The position numbers and the translations under genes were made by a program. From contig DBCZ01000095.1 in assembly GCA_002293315.1 (NCBI GenBank), positions 1 through 7,884 on the forward strand: a stretch of 7,884 bases of DNA, in the 5' to 3' direction. Position 1 is the stretch's first letter, and the number at the start of each line of letters is the position of its first letter. The notes below the pieces were generated by a model. That model was given only the letters and a program-made list of their open reading frames with translations. It ran no database searches and was not told the origin of the DNA. This DNA is from Ruminococcaceae bacterium UBA945 (GTDB lineage Bacteria > Bacillota > Clostridia > Oscillospirales > Acutalibacteraceae). Shown one piece after another: positions 5,481 to 7,884 of the stretch.

Positions 5481-5656
5481 ATGGCTCTGTAAGAGCCTGC
5501 GAGCGGAGGCACTCCATTTATATGAGGAGATAGCCGAAGCAGAATCAAGGCTGCAAGACATGGCTCTGTAAGAGCTTGCGAGCGGAGGCACTCCGTTTAG
5601 ACGAGGAGAAAACCAAGGCGAGCAATCACAGTCGAAGAGGAGGCTCCGTAGGAGCG
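5481..5656 (+). repeat. Three-unit tandem hairpin array, about 79-80 base period
   Basis: Unit 1 (5481-5530) and unit 2 (5560-5609) are 46/50 identical and offset by 79 bases. A degenerate third unit follows 80 bases later (hairpin 5642-5656). Each begins with a short hairpin: GGCTCT-GTA-AGAGCC in unit 1, GGCTCT-GTA-AGAGCT in unit 2 (outer pair becomes G-U), and GCTCC-GTA-GGAGC in unit 3, where a T-A pair is replaced by C-G. Units 1 and 2 continue with GCGAGCGGAGGCACTCC, which can form GGAG-GCA-CTCC, and then a purine-rich GAGGAGA. The paired changes imply selection on RNA structure. Function is unknown. Confidence 0.75.
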
Positions 5657-5661
5657 TGCCT

Positions 5662-5677
5662 CAGGGGGTAACCCCTG
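5662..5677 (+). promoter_or_regulatory. GNRA-tetraloop hairpin before the rplK L1 site
   Basis: CAGGGG (5662-5667) and CCCCTG (5672-5677) form a perfect 6-bp stem capped by GTAA, a GNRA tetraloop. It directly abuts, and shares two bases with, the GTGGGAG arm of the L1-like site. It may stack coaxially on that site or compete with its base pair. There is no T-tract, so it is not a terminator. Confidence 0.65.
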
Positions 5678-5720
5678 TGGGAGATGAGATAAAATCTGAA
5701 TATTTCATCGCTTAACCACA
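5676..5720 (+). promoter_or_regulatory. L1-binding site mimic upstream of rplK
   Basis: TGTGG (5676-5680) can pair with CCACA (5716-5720), then an asymmetric GAG loop (5681-5683) faces CGCTTAA, then ATGA (5684-5687) pairs with TCAT (5705-5708). This copies the layout of the 23S rRNA L1 stalk base, GGUGGGAG ... AAAUACCACC, the established L1 target. L1 is known in E. coli to repress the L11 operon by binding such a mimic near rplK. The rplK ribosome binding site follows 4 bases after the stem. The structure is read from sequence; binding is inferred. Confidence 0.65.
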
Positions 5721-5736
5721 TTTTGGAGGTGTAAAG

Positions 5737-6162
5737 ATGGCACAAAAGGTTGCGGGCTTTATTAAGCTCCAGATTCCGGCCGGAAAAGCAACACCGGCAC
5801 CGCCTGTAGGACCGGCACTCGGTCAGCACGGCGTAAACATCATGGCGTTCACGAAGGAATTCAATGAGCGCACGAAGAACGACATCGGGCTTCTTATCCC
5901 GGTTGTCATCACGGTTTATGCAGACCGTTCTTTCACGTTCATCACGAAGACGCCGCCCGCCGCCGTTCTCATCAAGAAGGCACTTGGGCTGGACAAGGCT
6001 TCCGGCGAACCGAACAAGAACAAGGTAGGCACGATAACCCGTGAACAGTTAAAGCAAATCGCAGAGACGAAAATGGCCGATTTGAACGCGGCGACTATCG
6101 ACACAGCAATCAGCATGATAGCCGGAACTGCGCGCAGCATGGGCGTTGAAGTCGCAGACTAA
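5737..6162 (+). CDS. rplK: Large ribosomal subunit protein L11 (uL11)
   Basis: A 141-residue 50S protein that binds the GTPase-associated centre of 23S rRNA and the base of the L10-L12 stalk. The N-terminal domain (about 1-70) carries the conserved KLQIPAGKATPAPPVGPALG (10-29) and QHGVNIMAF (30-38). The C-terminal rRNA-binding domain (about 75-141) includes TPPAAVLIKKA (72-82) and the signature region KMADLNA...AISMIAGTARSMGVEV (112-139). Length and motifs are normal. The ATG at 5737 follows GGAGGTG (5725-5731). It is coupled to rplA 53 bases downstream, and both probably answer to the L1 sites on either side of it. Confidence 0.98.
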   Translation: MAQKVAGFIKLQIPAGKATPAPPVGPALGQHGVNIMAFTKEFNERTKNDIGLLIPVVITVYADRSFTFITKTPPAAVLIKKALGLDKASGEPNKNKVGTITREQLKQIAETKMADLNAATIDTAISMIAGTARSMGVEVAD

Positions 6163-6165
6163 TTT

Positions 6166-6204
6166 CCGGGTGGGAGGAATCCTAAATCCGATATTTACCA
6201 CTGG
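6166..6204 (+). promoter_or_regulatory. Second L1-binding site mimic, upstream of rplA
   Basis: GTGG (6170-6173) pairs with CCAC (6198-6201), with GAG following on the 5' side and TATTTA on the 3' side. Above this, GGA (6176-6178) can pair with TCC (6187-6189). The sequences GGTGGGAGG and TTTACCAC closely match the 23S rRNA L1-stalk strands GGUGGGAGG and AAUACCAC. At the base, CC (6166-6167) can pair with the GG at 6203-6204, the start of the rplA ribosome binding site, so L1 binding here could directly block rplA translation. The upper helix is short. Confidence 0.6.
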
Positions 6205-6215
6205 AGGAAAATAAA

Positions 6216-6908
6216 ATGAAACATGGAAAAAAATATACAGACGCAGTGAAATCCTATGACCGCTCGGTGCAGTATGATACGGCCGAGGCTATGGACATCT
6301 GCGTGAAGACAGGCAAGGCTAAGTTCGACGAAACGGTTGAGGCTCACATCAAGCTCGGTGTTGACGGCCGTCACGCTGACCAGCAGGTCAGAGGCGCGAT
6401 AATTCTCCCGAACGGCACAGGCAAAACGGTTAGAATCCTCGCAATATGCAAGGAAGAGAACATGGATGCCGCCAAGGAGGCAGGTGCAGATTTCGTCGGT
6501 GCTGACGAAATGGTGCAGAAGATTCAGACAGAGGGCTGGATGGATTTCGACGTCCTCATCACAACACCCGATATGATGGGTCTTGTCGGTCGTCTCGGTA
6601 AGGTGCTCGGCCCGAGAGGCCTGATGCCGAACCCGAAGGCAGGCACGGTTTCACCTGACATCGGCAGAGCCGTCAGGGAAGCCAAAGAGGGCAAGATTGA
6701 ATATCGCCTCGACAAAACGAACATCATTCACTGCCCGATTGGCAAAATCAGTTTCGGCGCGGAGAAGTTAACGCAGAACTTTGAGGCTCTCATGGACGCG
6801 ATAGTCAAGGCTAAGCCGTCCGCCGCCAAGGGGCAGTACATCCGCTCCTGTGCGCTTTGCTCGACGATGGGTCCGGCGGTCAAGGTTACGACCACCAAGT
6901 TTGTTTAA
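6216..6908 (+). CDS. rplA: Large ribosomal subunit protein L1 (uL1)
   Basis: A 230-residue 50S protein that forms the mobile L1 stalk and, in bacteria where tested, also represses its own operon. Domain I is split between the N- and C-terminal parts (about 1-65 and 160-230), with domain II inserted between them. Landmarks: HADQQVRGAIILPNGTGKTVRI (53-74), FDVLITTPDMMGLVGRLGKVLGPRGLMPNPKAGTV across 110-144 (the L1 signature), and the terminal SSTMGPAVKV-like segment near 215-224. The ATG at 6216 has GGAGG at 6203-6207. Length is normal. The rplJ promoter starts at the base after the TAA stop, so rplJL has its own transcription. Confidence 0.98.
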   Translation: MKHGKKYTDAVKSYDRSVQYDTAEAMDICVKTGKAKFDETVEAHIKLGVDGRHADQQVRGAIILPNGTGKTVRILAICKEENMDAAKEAGADFVGADEMVQKIQTEGWMDFDVLITTPDMMGLVGRLGKVLGPRGLMPNPKAGTVSPDIGRAVREAKEGKIEYRLDKTNIIHCPIGKISFGAEKLTQNFEALMDAIVKAKPSAAKGQYIRSCALCSTMGPAVKVTTTKFV

Positions 6909-6937
6909 TTGACAGATTATAGCTTTCATGCTATACT
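6909..6937 (+). promoter_or_regulatory. Sigma-A promoter of rplJL
   Basis: Perfect -35 TTGACA (6909-6914), a 17-base spacer and -10 TATACT (6932-6937) preceded by TGC. It begins immediately after the rplA stop codon. The predicted start is near 6944, giving a leader of about 220 bases. Its ATGCTATACT is identical to that of the rpmG promoter, so the two are likely of similar strength. Confidence 0.9.
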
Positions 6938-6943
6938 CATAAA

Positions 6944-7125
6944 GCTGTTTACCAAAGACAGCAGGTAGCAGGGAACGCGTTTTGCACAGTGACTGAAGCT
7001 GCGCGCAGAAATGTTTCCGCATAAAACGGCGATGCCGTGCCTGCCGAGGAGAGAAGAGCTGAAGTGCTTTGCACTTTCATTATGCTTATTTCGCCTTTCC
7101 TCTATTTGGAGAGGCGTTTTCTTTT
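6944..7125 (+). ncRNA. Ribosomal protein L10 leader (rplJL attenuator)
   Basis: The 5' leader of rplJL carries the hallmarks of the Firmicute L10 leader: AGACAGCAGG (6956-6965) and CCTGCCGAGGA (7040-7050). GCAGGTA (6961-6967) pairs with TGCCTGC (7038-7044), 7 bp with one wobble, flanked by the AGACA and CGAGGA elements to which L10 is expected to bind. Small hairpins lie inside: CTGCGCGCAG (6999-7008) and ACGGC-GAT-GCCGT (7026-7038). Downstream are AAGTGC-TTT-GCACTT (7062-7076) and the terminator. GAGGAGAG (7046-7053) can pair with CTTTCCTC (7095-7102), an 8-bp antiterminator that excludes the terminator. Free L10-L12 complex should hold the upstream fold and allow termination, as known for B. 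subtilis rplJL. Confidence 0.85.
7092..7125 (+). terminator. Rho-independent attenuator terminator in the rplJ leader
   Basis: CGCCTTTCC (7092-7100) pairs with GGAGAGGCG (7108-7116), 9 bp including one G-U, with loop TCTATTT and a TTTTCTTTT tract (7117-7125). It lies 38 bases before the rplJ ATG, in the leader rather than after a gene, so it is conditional. Its 5' arm is shared with the antiterminator at 7095-7102. Confidence 0.88.
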
Positions 7126-7163
7126 GGGATAAATAGCTATTCCCGAAAACAGGAGGTGAACAA

Positions 7164-7691
7164 ATGGCAAGCGAAAAAATTCTGGAGCAAAAAAAGAAGC
7201 TGGTCGCTGAGCTTTCAGAGGAGCTTAAAAATGCGAACATCGGCGTGCTGGTAAGCTATATCGGCATCACCGTCGAGCAGGACACAAAGCTCAGGAAAGA
7301 ACTGAGAGAATCCGGCAGCAACTACAGGGTCATCAAGAACAGAATCCTTCTCCGTGCACTGCAGGATGCGGGAATCAGCGGGCTTGATGAGCATCTGAAC
7401 GGCACCACAGCCCTCGCAATTTCAGACGATTACACAGCGGCCCCGAAGATCCTTTCGAAGTATGCGAAGGATATCAAATCCTTTGAAGTGAAGGCGGGCT
7501 TCATCGACGGCGGCGTGGTCAACACAGAGCAAATCAAGGCGCTGGCACAGCTCCCGTCAAAAGAAGTCTTGGTTGCGCAGGCTCTCGGCGGCTTGAACGC
7601 CCCGATTCAGGGCTTCGCGAACGTACTCAGCGGCACTGTCCGCGGTCTCGTTATTGCGCTTAACGCGATAGCGGAAAAACAATCGGCATAA
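7164..7691 (+). CDS. rplJ: Large ribosomal subunit protein L10 (uL10)
   Basis: A 175-residue protein that anchors the L7/L12 dimers to the 50S GTPase-associated centre. The N-terminal RNA-binding domain (about 1-130) contains IGVLVSYIGITVEQDTKLR (26-44), NYRVIKNRILLRAL (53-66), TTALAISDD (81-89) and AGFIDGGVV near 116-124. The C-terminal helix that recruits L12 dimers is about 138-175 (ALGGLNAPIQGFANVLSGTV and onwards). The ATG at 7164 has AGGAGGTGA (7151-7159) a few bases upstream. Length is normal. Together with L12 it is the expected effector of the attenuator in its own leader. rplL follows after 33 bases. Confidence 0.97.
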   Translation: MASEKILEQKKKLVAELSEELKNANIGVLVSYIGITVEQDTKLRKELRESGSNYRVIKNRILLRALQDAGISGLDEHLNGTTALAISDDYTAAPKILSKYAKDIKSFEVKAGFIDGGVVNTEQIKALAQLPSKEVLVAQALGGLNAPIQGFANVLSGTVRGLVIALNAIAEKQSA

Positions 7692-7724
7692 CAATAATAA
7701 ACTAAAATTTTGGAGGAAACTAAA

Positions 7725-7884
7725 ATGTCAGAGAAAGTAACTAAGCTTATTGAAGAAGTAAAGGCACTCACAGTTCTTGAGCTTTCAGAGCTCGTTAAGG
7801 CACTCGAAGAAGAGTTCGGCGTATCAGCGGCGGCTCCGGCGGCAGTTGCAGTTGCGGCGGCACCTGCGGCAGGCGGCGACGCTG
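7725..7884 (+). CDS. rplL: Large ribosomal subunit protein L7/L12 (bL12), N-terminal part (runs off window)
   Basis: The stalk protein that recruits and stimulates translational GTPases. The first 53 codons are visible: the helical N-terminal dimerisation domain (about 1-32, VTKLIEEVKALTVLELSELV and KALEEEFGV), followed by the start of the alanine-rich flexible hinge (about 34-53). The window ends before the C-terminal factor-binding domain, so completeness cannot be judged. The ATG at 7725 is preceded by TGGAGG (7711-7716). The 33-base gap from rplJ has no terminator or promoter, which fits co-transcription with rplJ. Confidence 0.96.
   Translation, partial: MSEKVTKLIEEVKALTVLELSELVKALEEEFGVSAAAPAAVAVAAAPAAGGDA

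Larger units (their letters stand above)
5399..5736 (+). promoter_or_regulatory. Structured nusG-rplK intergenic leader
   Basis: This 338-base gap has no long open frame and no convincing sigma-A promoter, so rplKA is probably read from the rpmG promoter. In order it holds: a 13-codon frame overlapping the nusG stop (5398-5439); a weak hairpin ACGGC/GCCGT (5432-5448) followed by only TTT; three hairpin units at 79-80 base spacing (5481-5656); a GNRA-capped stem (5662-5677); a 23S-like L1 site (5676-5720); and the rplK ribosome binding site GGAGGTG (5725-5731). The unusually dense secondary structure suggests control of rplK-rplA mRNA. Confidence 0.7.

Noticed and set aside
5481..5492. Tiny ATG-GCT-CTG-TAA frames at the start of both repeat units
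   Set aside because: They have no ribosome binding site, the third unit lacks the frame, and the sequence is better explained by the hairpin arms.
5481..5656. tRNA genes or a CRISPR array in the periodic 79-80 base units
   Set aside because: There are no T-loop GGTTC-like or acceptor stem signatures. There are only three units, with spacers that are themselves degenerate repeats, so neither a tRNA nor a CRISPR array.
5690..5695. A -10-like TAAAAT ahead of rplK
   Set aside because: There is no matching -35 about 17 bases upstream, and it lies in the loop region of the L1-like structure.

Overview
This is an ordinary chromosomal window from a low-to-mid GC Gram-positive bacterium. It is most probably a gut-type member of Clostridia (Oscillospiraceae/Ruminococcaceae-like). 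That placement rests on strong AAGGAGG ribosome binding sites, consensus sigma-A promoters with extended -10 boxes, the rpmG-secE-nusG-rplKA-rplJL order, a ywiB-type gene next to argS, and TTGTCAATTG-rich intergenic repeats. The placement is inference from gene content and cannot be proven here.

Left half, minus strand (read right to left): ddl (D-Ala-D-Ala ligase), murI (glutamate racemase), a ywiB/DUF1934 gene and the start of argS, which runs off the window. The first two genes supply D-amino-acid building blocks for peptidoglycan. The last three are packed within about 10 bases of each other and look co-transcribed from one promoter ahead of ddl.

Centre, about 2834-3086: a divergent intergenic region. 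Its two ends form a 29-bp imperfect inverted repeat (25/29), and each end is an outward-facing sigma-A promoter (TTGTCA, 17 bp, TATACT). One promoter reads into ddl. The other reads into a two-gene unit: an unrecognised 271-residue protein and an overlapping DUF1801 (YdhG/frataxin-like) protein.

Right half, plus strand: the translation and transcription cluster rpmG (GTG start), secE, nusG, rplK (L11), rplA (L1), rplJ (L10) and the start of rplL (L7/L12). The rpmG promoter overlaps the stop codon of the DUF1801 gene, and the upstream unit's terminator lies on the predicted transcription start. A second promoter immediately after rplA drives rplJL through an L10-type attenuator leader.

The window is rich in RNA-level control. 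The 338-base nusG-rplK gap holds three hairpin units at a 79-80 base period with a compensatory base change, then a GNRA-capped hairpin, then a 23S-like L1 binding motif. A second L1-like motif lies between rplK and rplA. In the rplJ leader a terminator and a competing 8-bp antiterminator can both be read directly. I see no new defence, mobile or biosynthetic system. The less ordinary signals are the hairpin array, the symmetric promoter element and the unknown 271-residue protein.
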